Source: an uncultured Lachnospiraceae bacterium (GTDB taxonomy: Bacteria; Bacillota; Clostridia; Lachnospirales; Lachnospiraceae). Taken from it: a stretch of DNA of 64,000 nucleotides. A model generated the notes under the pieces. That model did not search any database and was not told where the DNA came from. It worked only from the letters and a program-made list of their open reading frames with translations. Both the position numbers and the translations under genes were made by a program. Each line of letters opens with the position of its first letter. The stretch's first letter is position 1. The DNA is taken from contig CANRPU010000005.1 in NCBI GenBank assembly GCA_947632555.1, forward strand, positions 118,625-182,624, written 5' to 3'. Below are positions 25,273 through 34,659 of the stretch, one piece after another.

Positions 25273-25360
25273 TCTGCTAGGGGTGCACATTGCTGAGATT
25301 GCGTTTTCGGACGCTGACCCTCATCACCTGATGCGGTTAATACCGCCGTAGGAAAGCAGA
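25273..25360 (+). promoter_or_regulatory. TPP riboswitch (THI element)
   Basis: It contains the conserved pieces of the thiamin pyrophosphate aptamer: GGGGTGC, TGCTGAGA, GACCCTCATCACCTGATGCGGTTAATACCGC (in part) and GTAGGAAAGCAG. P1 is formed by TCTGCT (25273-25278) and AGCAGA (25355-25360). It lies directly upstream of the thiamin transporter gene, as expected. Confidence 0.95.
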
Positions 25361-25409
25361 TTATTCCGGCCGCGGTCCGTTCTGACCGTTCCGGAAATAA
25401 TCCCGTGTT

Positions 25410-25437
25410 CCTCTTTGCAGCAGCAAGGAGGTTTTTT
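25410..25437 (+). promoter_or_regulatory. Hairpin covering the thiT ribosome binding site, followed by T6
   Basis: CCTCTTTG (25410-25417) pairs with CAAGGAGG (25424-25431) around a CAGCAG loop, eight pairs with one G-U. The 3' arm is the Shine-Dalgarno of thiT, and TTTTTT follows directly before the ATG at 25438. It could therefore block translation, terminate transcription, or both when TPP is bound. Confidence 0.7.
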
Positions 25438-26115
25438 ATGTCTTACTTTATCCAGGCCGAAGATGGCTACTATGTACTGAATCCAGGCGGTTATTACGTT
25501 CTGATCGCCCTTTTCGCCGCGGCGCTGCTCATAGCCGCCGTTATCGTCAACCGCCGGCAGAAGACCGTCCGCTTTTCCGCGAAACGTCTGGCAGTCTGCG
25601 GCGTTTCCATCGCGCTGGGCTTTGTCCTTTCCTATGTGAAGCTGCATATGCCTTACGGCGGATCCGTCACCGCGTTCTCCATGTTCTGTATCTGCATACT
25701 GGGTTATTTTTACGGCATCAAAACGGGGCTTCTTTCCGCCGCCGCCTACAGTATCCTGCAGTTTATCCAGAGCGGCGGTTCCTACATGCTCTCACCCATG
25801 CAGATCTGCTGCGATTACTTTTTTGCCTTTACCGCGCTGGGAATCACGGGATTCTTCTACAAGAAAAACAACCGTTTTGTTTTGGCGTATATCCTGGCGA
25901 TCCTGGCAAGAGGTTTCTTTCACGTTATCGGCGGCTACCTGTACTGGATGGACTATATGCCGGAGAATTTTCCCAAAAGCCTCGCGGTGCTCTATCCCGT
26001 TATCTACAACTACAGTTATATCCTCTTGGAAGGGATCATCACCGTGGCCGTGCTGCAGATCCCCGCAGTCCGCAAGGGCTTCCGGAAACTGCAGTCCATG
26101 GCGTCAGAAAATTAA
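25438..26115 (+). CDS. thiT: Thiamin ECF transporter S-component
   Basis: 225 residues, a hydrophobic protein of about six helices. The sequence around FSAKRLAVCGVSIALGFVLSYVKLHMPYGGSVTAFSM matches ThiT, which binds thiamin with high affinity and delivers it through the shared ECF energising module. The C-terminal region has ILARGFFHVIGGYLYWMDYMP, also typical. The ATG at 25438 has a strong AAGGAGG; an earlier in-frame ATG has none and would lie in the leader. A TPP riboswitch controls it, which supports the substrate. It converges with addA. It has an extra N-terminal segment (FIQAEDGYYVLNPGGYY and one helix) before the family core. Confidence 0.93.
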   Translation: MSYFIQAEDGYYVLNPGGYYVLIALFAAALLIAAVIVNRRQKTVRFSAKRLAVCGVSIALGFVLSYVKLHMPYGGSVTAFSMFCICILGYFYGIKTGLLSAAAYSILQFIQSGGSYMLSPMQICCDYFFAFTALGITGFFYKKNNRFVLAYILAILARGFFHVIGGYLYWMDYMPENFPKSLAVLYPVIYNYSYILLEGIITVAVLQIPAVRKGFRKLQSMASEN

Positions 26116-26133
26116 ATCCTGATATAATATTTA

Positions 26134-26160
26134 TGGAGGTGCTACGCAAGCGGCACCTCC
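26134..26160. terminator. Stem-loop between thiT and addA (possible bidirectional terminator)
   Basis: GGAGGTGC and GCACCTCC form a perfect 8-bp stem in the 27-bp region between the convergent genes; the addA stop codon lies inside the loop. There is no long T run on either side, so termination efficiency is uncertain. Confidence 0.5.
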
Positions 26161-29100
26161 TGTCCAAGATAAAAGGAGTAAAGCAGTTTCTCCTTAACCG
26201 GTTTTCCCGTCAGATTCTCCAGCGCTTCCTGGTAATAGTCCAGCTGCGCGCGGTACCGGTTTATCAGTTCCGACGGGGTTTCAATAACATCTGTTTTGTA
26301 ATCCAGGAGCAGAAGGCCGTCCTCCTCTTCCAGGTAGGCGTCCACAATGCCCTGTATCAGCACCGTTTCCCCCGCCGGAAACGGCTGCCCCGCTTTTCCC
26401 GCGGGCAGCCGGGAAGCTTCTATCCCGTATACAAAGGGCTGTTCTCTGAACAGTTTTCCCCGCAGAGCCGCCTTCTTCATCCTGGACGCCGCCGGCGTCC
26501 TGAGGAAGGCCAGGATCTTGTCCGTCTTGACCGCCTCCGCGTATTCTTCCGTCAGGCGCCCGTCCCTCAGAAATTCTTCCATGGCCTGCTTTATGGCCGT
26601 TTCGTCCTCATACTCTCTGGTAAAGTCCAGCAATTCCATTACCCTGTGCATGGCGCTGCCTCTGGTCGTTCCGGATACGGCTTCTTTTTCCCGCACAAAC
26701 GACGGAATATAGGGCTTGACTTCCTGAGTGGGGAAAAGCTCTCTTGCCGGCTCCTCTCCGCCGCTCTCCATGGCGGCTTTTTTCAGTTCCGAAACGGTGG
26801 TCTTGGTATAGAGGTACTGTAGTTCCCAGTAGGGATAACGGTAAGCGAACCGTTCCAGCAGTTCCTTCAGTCCGGCCGGATCCGCCAGAACCGCGGAGCG
26901 GTTCAGCGCTTCCTTCCGGATATCCTGGCGGATCTCTTCTTTCACCAGCTCTCCTTCGGCGGCTTCCCGGGTTACGGCCTCCGCACCCGGGAAAACAGGC
27001 AGCAGATAATCCAGGAAACAGGAGGCTCCCGTCAGATCCGTATAGTCCAGCCTTTTTCCGCTCTCCCGTCTGATCAGTTCCTCCGGCTCTTCCACCGCCG
27101 CCGTAAGGATCAGCTTCTCCTTTGCCCTTGTCATTGCCACGTACAGCACCCGCAGCTCCTCCGCCAGGCTCTCCAGCCGCATCTTGGCGGAAAGCACATT
27201 CCGGCGGAGCGTTTTGTTCCTGACGCGCAGAACCGGATCCACATAGTCCGTTCCCAGCCCCAGATCCATATCCACCAGCAGGCTCTCGCTGGCATCCCGC
27301 ATATTGAAGCGCTTGGCCAGGCCGGCCACGATGGCCACGGGAAATTCCAGGCCCTTACTCTTATGAATGCTCATGATGCGCACTACATCCGCATTCTCGT
27401 CCAGCGTATTGGCTTCCCCGAAATCCACACTGTACTTTTCCAGCTGTTCGATATAGCGTACAAAGTGAAAAAGTCCCCGATAGCTGTTCTTTTCAAAATC
27501 CGCCGCCTTGGTAAAGAGCATTTCCACATTGGCCAGCCGCCGCTCCCCTGCCGGCAGCGCGGCCACATAGGGCATATAGGCATATTCCTCCACCAGCGTC
27601 TGCAGCAGCTCCCGGATGGGCATGTACGCCGCGTACCGCCTGTATTTGGCTATCTGCTCCAAAAAGCGGACGCATTTTTCCTCCCCGCTGGCGCGCAGGG
27701 ATGCGTAAAGGCTGCCGTCCTCCTGTTTTTCCCCGCATCTTATCAGGGCTATCTCCTCGTCGGAAAAACCTCCGAAGACGGACTTCATCACCCCGAACAG
27801 CGGGATATCCTGTCTGGGATTGTCCAGCACCTGCAGAAACCGCAGCAGATCCCGCACCTCCTTAGCCGCGAAATATCCCGTCCTGCTGTTCACGTGAGCA
27901 GGGATTCCCTGCTTTTCCAGTACCTCTTTAAATACCTCGTCCCAGCCGCTTCCTGTCCGCAGCAGCACTACAATGTCCCCGTAGCGCACCGGCCGCGGCT
28001 GCCCGCTTTCCTTATCCGTCACCAGGAATTCCCGTTTCAGCCTCCTGATCCTTTCCGCGATACCGAGGGCCTCCGCCTCCCTGGCGCTCTCCTCCTCCCC
28101 CTGTCCCGGTTTTTCAAACAGCAGCAGCTCGCTTTCCGCGCCCGGATTTTCCGGATAGGAGGCTCCCTGGTAAAGGGCGGCCGCCTCGTCGTAGGCGATG
28201 CCCCCCGCCTCTTCCGTCATGATCCGTGAAAACACTCTGTTGACGGTATCTATGACCTCGCCCCGGCTCCTGAAATTTTTGTGCAGGTCAATGCGGCGCA
28301 GCGCCCCCTCCTCGGGGGAATAGGTCTTATATTTCTCCAGGAACAGTTCCGGTCTGGCCAGGCGGAATTTGTAAATGCTCTGCTTTACGTCCCCTACCAT
28401 GAAGCGGTTGTGTCTTCCGTTCCCGCCGGCAACGGCCTGCAGCAGATATTCCTGCACCAGGTTGCTGTCCTGGTATTCGTCTATCAGCACTTCCTCAAAA
28501 TAGTCCCTGTATTCCAGCGCGGTCCGGCTGGGTACGATGCCACCCTTCTCATCCCGCTGTACCAGGATCTCCAGGGCGAGATGTTCTATATCCGCGAAAT
28601 CCAACAGCTTCTTCTCCCGCTTTTCGACATCCAGCGCGGCCTTAAACTCCAGGCAGAGCGTGATCAGGGTATCCAGCGCGCCGGCGCAGTCCCGCGACTG
28701 CCGCAGCGCGGTCCGCAGCGGTATGGAAAAATAGTCCGCGTTCAGTTTTTTTACCGCTTCCTTGACCTCTTCCCGCATTCTTTTGGCGTTTTCCCGCTTA
28801 TTCGCGTCAACGGAATCGTCTTTTTTGGAAGGCAGCCTTCCGAATGTAAGCGCCGGCAGCGCCGCCTCAAATTCCGTCAGCTTTTCCAGACCGCTGAGCT
28901 TTCGCAGCGCTTCCGCCTCCGCCTCCGCCGTTTCTCCGTACATATAGGGGCCGTCCGGCTCTTCACAAAGCCGTTTTACCTCTTCCATCGTGCCGCGGAG
29001 GGCCTTCACGGTCCGCTTTAAATGAGTAAGAAGATACTGCCCCCAGTCCGATCCCTCCAGCTGCTCCATGGTAGAAATACGGTAGTCCTGCCTTCTCTTC

Positions 29101-29678
29101 TCCAGCCACTCCTCAGGAAAAGGATAACTTACCGCGCAACGGTACAGGTCCAGGATATGTTTTTCCAGCGCGCTGTCCCCGCTGCCGGTGCAGAAATATT
29201 CCACGCATCGGTAAAAATCCTCTCCGCCGGCATCGTAACGGGCTTCCAGCAGTCTGCCCAGCACATCCTGACGCAGCAGCTCCATCTCGCCTTCGTCCGC
29301 TACCCGGAAAGCCGGATCCAGATCCACATCCTGAAAATGATTGCGCAACACAAAAAGGCAGAAACTGTCTATGGTAGTGATCTGGGCGTTATACAGAAGC
29401 GCCTCCTGCCTCTGCAAATGCTCATTGTCCCCGTCCTCGCTCAGTCTTTGTAAAACGGCCCGGCTGATACGCTCCCGCATCTCCGCCGCCGCGGAATTGG
29501 TAAAAGTCACTACCAGAAGCCTGTCGATATCCACCGGATCTTCTTTCCGGCAGACCATCTCCACGATCCGTTCAGAAAGCACCGCCGTTTTCCCGGATCC
29601 CGCGGCGGCGGAAACCAGGATATCACAATCATGCAGCATGACTGCCTGTTTTTGTTCAGGTGTAAATTCAACCGCCAT
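26142..29678 (-). CDS. addA: ATP-dependent helicase/nuclease subunit AddA
   Basis: 1178 residues, expected size. AddA is the UvrD-like helicase and one nuclease of AddAB, which resects double-strand breaks for RecA loading in Firmicutes. Seen: Walker A SAAAGSGKTAVLSERI near the N-terminus, TFTNSAAAEMRERI, the Walker B/motif II LIDEYQDSN, helicase motif VI VAMTRAKEKLILTAA, and the C-terminal PD-(D/E)XK nuclease with LLLLDYKTDVI. The ATG at 29678 lies within the last codons of addB (11-base overlap), showing translational coupling. It is last in the exoA-mpg-addB-addA operon. Confidence 0.97.
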   Translation of the reverse strand: MAVEFTPEQKQAVMLHDCDILVSAAAGSGKTAVLSERIVEMVCRKEDPVDIDRLLVVTFTNSAAAEMRERISRAVLQRLSEDGDNEHLQRQEALLYNAQITTIDSFCLFVLRNHFQDVDLDPAFRVADEGEMELLRQDVLGRLLEARYDAGGEDFYRCVEYFCTGSGDSALEKHILDLYRCAVSYPFPEEWLEKRRQDYRISTMEQLEGSDWGQYLLTHLKRTVKALRGTMEEVKRLCEEPDGPYMYGETAEAEAEALRKLSGLEKLTEFEAALPALTFGRLPSKKDDSVDANKRENAKRMREEVKEAVKKLNADYFSIPLRTALRQSRDCAGALDTLITLCLEFKAALDVEKREKKLLDFADIEHLALEILVQRDEKGGIVPSRTALEYRDYFEEVLIDEYQDSNLVQEYLLQAVAGGNGRHNRFMVGDVKQSIYKFRLARPELFLEKYKTYSPEEGALRRIDLHKNFRSRGEVIDTVNRVFSRIMTEEAGGIAYDEAAALYQGASYPENPGAESELLLFEKPGQGEEESAREAEALGIAERIRRLKREFLVTDKESGQPRPVRYGDIVVLLRTGSGWDEVFKEVLEKQGIPAHVNSRTGYFAAKEVRDLLRFLQVLDNPRQDIPLFGVMKSVFGGFSDEEIALIRCGEKQEDGSLYASLRASGEEKCVRFLEQIAKYRRYAAYMPIRELLQTLVEEYAYMPYVAALPAGERRLANVEMLFTKAADFEKNSYRGLFHFVRYIEQLEKYSVDFGEANTLDENADVVRIMSIHKSKGLEFPVAIVAGLAKRFNMRDASESLLVDMDLGLGTDYVDPVLRVRNKTLRRNVLSAKMRLESLAEELRVLYVAMTRAKEKLILTAAVEEPEELIRRESGKRLDYTDLTGASCFLDYLLPVFPGAEAVTREAAEGELVKEEIRQDIRKEALNRSAVLADPAGLKELLERFAYRYPYWELQYLYTKTTVSELKKAAMESGGEEPARELFPTQEVKPYIPSFVREKEAVSGTTRGSAMHRVMELLDFTREYEDETAIKQAMEEFLRDGRLTEEYAEAVKTDKILAFLRTPAASRMKKAALRGKLFREQPFVYGIEASRLPAGKAGQPFPAGETVLIQGIVDAYLEEEDGLLLLDYKTDVIETPSELINRYRAQLDYYQEALENLTGKPVKEKLLYSFYLGQEVPLA

Positions 29679-32600
29679 CCAGTCCTCCCCGTATCCTTTC
29701 CATAGCCTCTGTCTTCTCCATATCCTTTAGCCTGCGGCCGGCATAGCCCAGATTTTTGTCAAATCCGCAGACCCCTTTAAAGGCGCAGTAGCCGCAGGCG
29801 CTTTCTCCGCCCTTTTCACAGGGGTTGACGGATATGGTCCCGCTCAGTATCTCCCTTCCGATCTGCCGCATTTTCCGGTTCACATATTCCGAGATCACGC
29901 CTATCTCTTCCTCCGTCATCACGGAAGAACGGGCGGAAAGGCTTCCGTCTTTTTTGTATTCCACCGGAATGACATCGGATCTGCCGGCGCTTTCCCCATC
30001 CAGTTCTTTCAGGATCTTTTCATTTCCGCATACGATCCCCTCTCCCCGCATTTCCCGCAGCAGGCGGGCGTTGATCTCCTCCGGCGTCAGCTCCGTTTCC
30101 GCGCTGACCATGGGATCGCTCACATGATAGTACAGCATAGCGGCCGGTACCACTTCCTTGTCCGGATGCTCCCGCTTTTCCTTTTCCGCCGCCGCGTTCA
30201 TATAGACTACCAGCTGCAGCTGCAGCCCGTAGTAGAGGGCGGCCAGATCGAATCTGCGCCTGCCCGATTTATAATCCACGATCTTGACATACAGCCTGTC
30301 CTGCTCCTCCCGGATATCCACTCTGTCGATCCGGCCGGACAGCCGCATTTTCTCGTCCGGGGACAGCGCGATGTTCACGCTGTCCAGATCCGATACGGAA
30401 GAAAACGACATCTCATAATGTCTGGGCAGAAAACTGCCTTTTTTCAGCTGATACTGCAGCGTCATCACGGTACGGTTCAGGATACGCTCCATGCGTTTTA
30501 AGGCGTACTGGTTCCTGGCGCTGTCATAAAGCACCGCGGCGCCGTATCCGGCGGCCTGCATGGCAAGGGCATCCCGGATGGTTTTTTCCGCGAATTCCCC
30601 GGAAAAATCAAACCATGAGCCGCCGCTCTCTTCCAGCCTGTTGGAAAAGGCCTCCAGCACGCCGTGGAAGATATTTCCCATGTCCACGCTTTCAAAGCCG
30701 AAATCTTCCCTTTCCTTCAGCGTCAGGCCATACTGCAGAAAATACCGGTAAGCGCAGGACGCGTAAGTTTCCAGCCTGCTCACGCTGTTTACCAGTATCC
30801 TGCCGTAAAGCGCTCTTGCCGTTTCCCTGGCCAGCCCTTTGTCCCGATACCGGTAAAAGGCCGCATCCGTCAGTTTCCCTAACAGCTCCGTATACGCTTC
30901 CTGCCGGCTGTACGCTTCATAGAGGGTGAATACCTGATCCTTTTCTTCCCCTTCCGCGTACTCCCGCAGCGCATCCGCCAGAAAGGGAAGCCCCTCCGGC
31001 GGCGTGAAGATCCGGGAAACCGCGGACCGCGTTTCCGGGTATTCCACCGTCAGCCCGGGGAAAAGGGACTGCAGCATTTCCACCAGATAAGCGGGCCGCA
31101 GCGATCTTCCCTCCCCGTCCGTTTTGGAAAAAGAAAGATAGAGGGCATCGGAGGGCTTGGTCATATTCAGATACAGATAGAGCCGCTGGATATACATCTG
31201 CTGCCTGGGCGTGGGCGCCAGTTCCAGTCGGGAAGCCCGCAGAAATTCCCTGTCCATATCGGAAATAAGGCCGCCTCCCGCGTTTTTTCTGGGGATATTG
31301 CCGTCGTTCGCCCCCATGAAAAACAGGATCTTCACTTCCTTTAAGCGGGTACGCTCTATATCTCCCACCAGTACCCTGTCCACATTCTGCGGAATGGTTC
31401 CCACCTGGATCTCCCCGAAGCCGGCCTCCAGGATCTCCAGAAACTCCTCCGCGCTCATGGCTTCCTCTCCCAGCAGTCCCCCGATCTGTTCCAGCAGCTC
31501 CATCACCAGCCGGTACACCTGGGCGTATTCCTTCGCCCTCGTCATATCGCCTTCCCCGCTGAACATCTCTTCGTATACGGCCAGCTTTTCCGCCGCCCTG
31601 TTCCGGACTAAGAACCGATACAGCGCTTCCACATAGGACATGGCCGTATGCTTCTTCGCTTCCAGCAGCGGGGCCAGTTCCTCCAGCAGCCTTTCCCGCA
31701 GCCGGTCCATTGTCCGCAGGGCTTCCACGTCTTCTCCCATCCATTTCGTTTTCCGGGTAAACTGCCTGCTCCACCTTCCTTTTCCTCTCATACCCGTGGA
31801 GCGGGCATAGTTTTCCAGCAGATCCACCTCTTCCGGGGTAAATCCGGCCAGACCGCTGCGCAGATAACGGAACACGCTTTCATAGGAAAAATCGCGGATC
31901 AGGATCTCCAAGGCGCTCTGCATATATTCGGTCAGGGGATTCAGCGCGATCCCTCTGGTTTTATCCACATAACAGGGGATCTCCAGCTTTTCAAACTCCG
32001 TCCGCAGCAGTTCCCCGTAAGCCTCCAGATCGCCTGTCACCACCGCGATGTCCCGATACTGATACCCCTTTTCCCTTAACAGGCACTGTACAAAAATACC
32101 GGCCTGCCGTATCTCCTCCCGAATGGAAGAAGCCGCGAACAGCCGGAGCGCTTCTCCCGCTCCTTCCGCATAAGGCTGTACGGGATAACGGAACAGCGTT
32201 CTTTCCAGATGGGCCAGCGCCGGATTATGGGAAAAACGGTTTCGCGCCCCGTAATTTACGTAGATATCCTCTCCCCGCGGCACACCCGCTTCCGCGGCCA
32301 GTTTACATAAATCAGCCACCGTCTTTTTGCTCAGGTGGAACAGCTTCTGCTCCCCGTCCAGGAGAAACGGATCTTCCCGCCCGTCCAGCGTAACCGTCAG
32401 GATCACTTCGTCCGCCAGCGTCATCAGCTCCTGGATCACCCGGTTCTGGATCGGCGTAAATCCGGTGAAGCCGTCAAATACCACCACGCTGCCCTTCACG
32501 ATGTGGGAGCGTTTCAGCGCCTCCCTCAGCAGATCCAGCGTTTCTTCCGTGGTGATGAACTTTTCCCGGATATAGTCCTGAAATCCCCGGTACAGGACCT

Positions 32601-33084
32601 GCAGGTCCCGCAGTTTGCCGCAAAGCGCGCCCCTGTTTTCTGCGCACTCCATGAGCTGCCCCACATCCTCCACTCCGATCCCGTACTGCATAAATTCGGA
32701 AATGACGCTTTTGACCTCGTGGATATAGCCCTGTCTGTCCATATGGGAGCCCAGGTAGGGAAGATCCTCTTTCAGCTGCCCGGCTACCCGCCGCAGCACC
32801 AGGCTCTTTCCCGTATCGTCCAGCACGGGCGTTTCCTTTTTCCCCACTTCTTCAAAAATACGGTGGGAAAGCCTTCCGAAACTCAGAACGTCGATATTGA
32901 GGATCCCTTTTTTCGTGTTGAGCGGATGCGTCACCAGCTCCTTCTGCGTCTGCATGGTAAACTGGTCCGGCACAATGACCAGAAAATCCTTTTCCGGTGA
33001 TTCCTGCGCTCTCCCCAATATTTCTCCGTACAGCCGGGTGCTCTTTCCCGCTCCCGAACTGCCAAACACAAACCTCAGGCTCAT
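29668..33084 (-). CDS. addB: ATP-dependent helicase/nuclease subunit AddB
   Basis: 1138 residues from the ATG at 33084 (MSLRFVFGSSGAGKST), chosen because GTGGAGG lies upstream and the ATG overlaps the mpg stop as ATGA. AddB contains an inactivated helicase domain with a Walker A (GSSGAGKS), which recognises Chi-type sites, and a C-terminal nuclease (KIVDYKSGRRRFD). The four cysteines of its iron-sulfur cluster are present: one in TYASCAYRYFLQYG, and three in ACGYCAFKGVC (CxxCxxxxxC spacing). Partner of AddA, which follows with an 11-base overlap. Confidence 0.97.
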   Translation of the reverse strand: MSLRFVFGSSGAGKSTRLYGEILGRAQESPEKDFLVIVPDQFTMQTQKELVTHPLNTKKGILNIDVLSFGRLSHRIFEEVGKKETPVLDDTGKSLVLRRVAGQLKEDLPYLGSHMDRQGYIHEVKSVISEFMQYGIGVEDVGQLMECAENRGALCGKLRDLQVLYRGFQDYIREKFITTEETLDLLREALKRSHIVKGSVVVFDGFTGFTPIQNRVIQELMTLADEVILTVTLDGREDPFLLDGEQKLFHLSKKTVADLCKLAAEAGVPRGEDIYVNYGARNRFSHNPALAHLERTLFRYPVQPYAEGAGEALRLFAASSIREEIRQAGIFVQCLLREKGYQYRDIAVVTGDLEAYGELLRTEFEKLEIPCYVDKTRGIALNPLTEYMQSALEILIRDFSYESVFRYLRSGLAGFTPEEVDLLENYARSTGMRGKGRWSRQFTRKTKWMGEDVEALRTMDRLRERLLEELAPLLEAKKHTAMSYVEALYRFLVRNRAAEKLAVYEEMFSGEGDMTRAKEYAQVYRLVMELLEQIGGLLGEEAMSAEEFLEILEAGFGEIQVGTIPQNVDRVLVGDIERTRLKEVKILFFMGANDGNIPRKNAGGGLISDMDREFLRASRLELAPTPRQQMYIQRLYLYLNMTKPSDALYLSFSKTDGEGRSLRPAYLVEMLQSLFPGLTVEYPETRSAVSRIFTPPEGLPFLADALREYAEGEEKDQVFTLYEAYSRQEAYTELLGKLTDAAFYRYRDKGLARETARALYGRILVNSVSRLETYASCAYRYFLQYGLTLKEREDFGFESVDMGNIFHGVLEAFSNRLEESGGSWFDFSGEFAEKTIRDALAMQAAGYGAAVLYDSARNQYALKRMERILNRTVMTLQYQLKKGSFLPRHYEMSFSSVSDLDSVNIALSPDEKMRLSGRIDRVDIREEQDRLYVKIVDYKSGRRRFDLAALYYGLQLQLVVYMNAAAEKEKREHPDKEVVPAAMLYYHVSDPMVSAETELTPEEINARLLREMRGEGIVCGNEKILKELDGESAGRSDVIPVEYKKDGSLSARSSVMTEEEIGVISEYVNRKMRQIGREILSGTISVNPCEKGGESACGYCAFKGVCGFDKNLGYAGRRLKDMEKTEAMERIRGGLDGG

Positions 33085-33656
33085 GTCAGCGTAAACCTCC
33101 ACAGATAATCCGCCGCTTCCTGCGCGTAATCGATGCCGATCCTCTTTCCCGCGCGGATGCGGTTCTCCTCCACGGCGATCCCCTCCGTCAGATAAAAATG
33201 TTCCGCCTCCGCCAGATCCACATCGTTGTCTTCTCTTGTAATATGCATGGCGATACAGAGCTTTCCCGGACCGTCCGCCAGATGATCGCTCCTGCCCCGC
33301 AGCCGCTCCATGACGGCCCGGGACTCCTCATCTGCCGGTTCCGCCATCCGTATCAGCACCGCCATGGGCTCGTCCACTTCCCCGGCAGTCACATTGAAGC
33401 AGTTGTACATGCCGTAGATAAAATATACATAGGACGTGCCCCCGATATGAAACATGGGCTCGGTGCGCTTTGTCCTTCTGCCTCCGTAGGTATGGGAGCC
33501 TTTATCGTCCACGCCCATATAGGCTTCCGTTTCCGTAATAATGCCCCGCACCCTGCCGCAGGGCGTTTCATGCACCAGGATCTTTCCCAGCAGCGCTCTG
33601 GCCAGGCGCAGGGCGTCCGTCATAAAGAAATCCCTCTCCAGCCGTTTTTCCTTCAT
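33081..33656 (-). CDS. 3-methyladenine DNA glycosylase (AAG/MPG family)
   Basis: 191 residues. It removes alkylated purines such as 3-methyladenine and hypoxanthine from DNA in the base-excision pathway. The catalytic glutamate lies in ITETEAYMG; the intercalating-tyrosine region is TSYVYFIYGMYNCFNV; DGPGKLCIAM is also typical. Length matches bacterial Mpg (about 190-210). The stop codon overlaps the addB start (ATGA). The product of its reaction, an abasic site, is the substrate of the exonuclease III encoded just upstream (45 bp), so the order fits a repair pathway. The ribosome site is weak (AAGAGT). Confidence 0.93.
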   Translation of the reverse strand: MKEKRLERDFFMTDALRLARALLGKILVHETPCGRVRGIITETEAYMGVDDKGSHTYGGRRTKRTEPMFHIGGTSYVYFIYGMYNCFNVTAGEVDEPMAVLIRMAEPADEESRAVMERLRGRSDHLADGPGKLCIAMHITREDNDVDLAEAEHFYLTEGIAVEENRIRAGKRIGIDYAQEAADYLWRFTLT

Positions 33657-33701
33657 ACTCTTTTGTTCCGCCTCAGACGGCCTTTCTCTCCAAACAGATT
33701 T

Positions 33702-34454
33702 CTACCGCAGGCGCAGTTCCACAGGACAGTGGTCGGAGCCCATCACTTCGCTGTGGATGGCCGCATCCTCCAGCCGCCCCGCCAGCGACCGCGATACCAC
33801 AAAATAGTCGATCCGCCATCCCGCGTTCTTCTCCCTGGCCTTGAACATGTAGGACCACCAGGAATAAGCTTCCGTCTTATCCGGATAAAAATAGCGGAAA
33901 GTGTCGATAAAACCGTTCTCCATAAGTCTGGTAAAGCAGGCCCTCTCCTCGTCCGTAAAGCCCGCATTGTGCCGGTTGCTTTTGGGATTCTTCAGGTCGA
34001 TCTCCTGATGGGCCACATTCAGATCCCCGCAGAAGACCACGGGCTTTTTCTGTTCCAGTTTCTTCAGATACGCCAGGAAAGCCTCCTCCCATTCCATGCG
34101 GTAATCCAGTCTGGTCAGTTCCCGCTGGGAGTTGGGGGTATAGACCGTCACCACATACATGTCCTCAAACTCCGCGGTGATCACCCGCCCTTCCGTATCG
34201 TGCTTTTCTACGCCGATACCGTAAGTGACCTCCAAAGGCTTTCTTTTGGTAAACAGCGCCGTTCCGGAATAGCCTTTTTTCTCCGCGTAGTTCCAGTACT
34301 GGTAATAGCCCTCCAGTTCCAGGGAGATCTGTCCCTCCTGCAGCTTGGATTCCTGAACGCAGAAAATATCCGCGTCCACGGTTTTAAAAAAGTCCAGAAA
34401 GCCCTTCTCCATGCAGGCTCTCAATCCGTTCACGTTCCATGAGATCAGTTTCAT
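33702..34454 (-). CDS. exoA: Exodeoxyribonuclease III / AP endonuclease
   Basis: 250 residues from the ATG at 34454 ([13 protein letters not shown]), preceded by AAAGGACTGGGGAT; longer in-frame starts lack support. ExoIII family: metal site in WNVNGLRA and VQESKLQ, catalytic [11 protein letters not shown], and the C-terminal SDHCPVEL with the essential Asp-His pair. It cuts DNA 5' to abasic sites and has 3'-5' exonuclease activity. It is first in the operon followed by mpg, addB and addA. Confidence 0.95.
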   Translation of the reverse strand: MKLISWNVNGLRACMEKGFLDFFKTVDADIFCVQESKLQEGQISLELEGYYQYWNYAEKKGYSGTALFTKRKPLEVTYGIGVEKHDTEGRVITAEFEDMYVVTVYTPNSQRELTRLDYRMEWEEAFLAYLKKLEQKKPVVFCGDLNVAHQEIDLKNPKSNRHNAGFTDEERACFTRLMENGFIDTFRYFYPDKTEAYSWWSYMFKAREKNAGWRIDYFVVSRSLAGRLEDAAIHSEVMGSDHCPVELRLR

Positions 34455-34591
34455 ATCCCCAGTCCTTTCCGCCCGGCACATCCCTCCGGGAGCAGTCCGC
34501 GCCATGATTCAATTTTAGTCGAAAGCGGCGGGAAAAGCAAGAAGAATCCGGAAACGGGCCAGGCCCGGAACACCGAAAAGGAGAAAGAGGC

Positions 34592-34620
34592 TTGCGGCAT
34601 GAACGGACACATGGTAAACT
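34592..34620 (+). promoter_or_regulatory. Probable promoter of the HAD-IIA gene
   Basis: Plus strand: TTGCGG (34592-34597), 17-base spacer, TAAACT (34615-34620), 39 bases upstream of the ATG. Confidence 0.45.
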
Positions 34621-34659
34621 GTAACAATACAGCATACGGATCGCTGGGAAAGGACAGCC

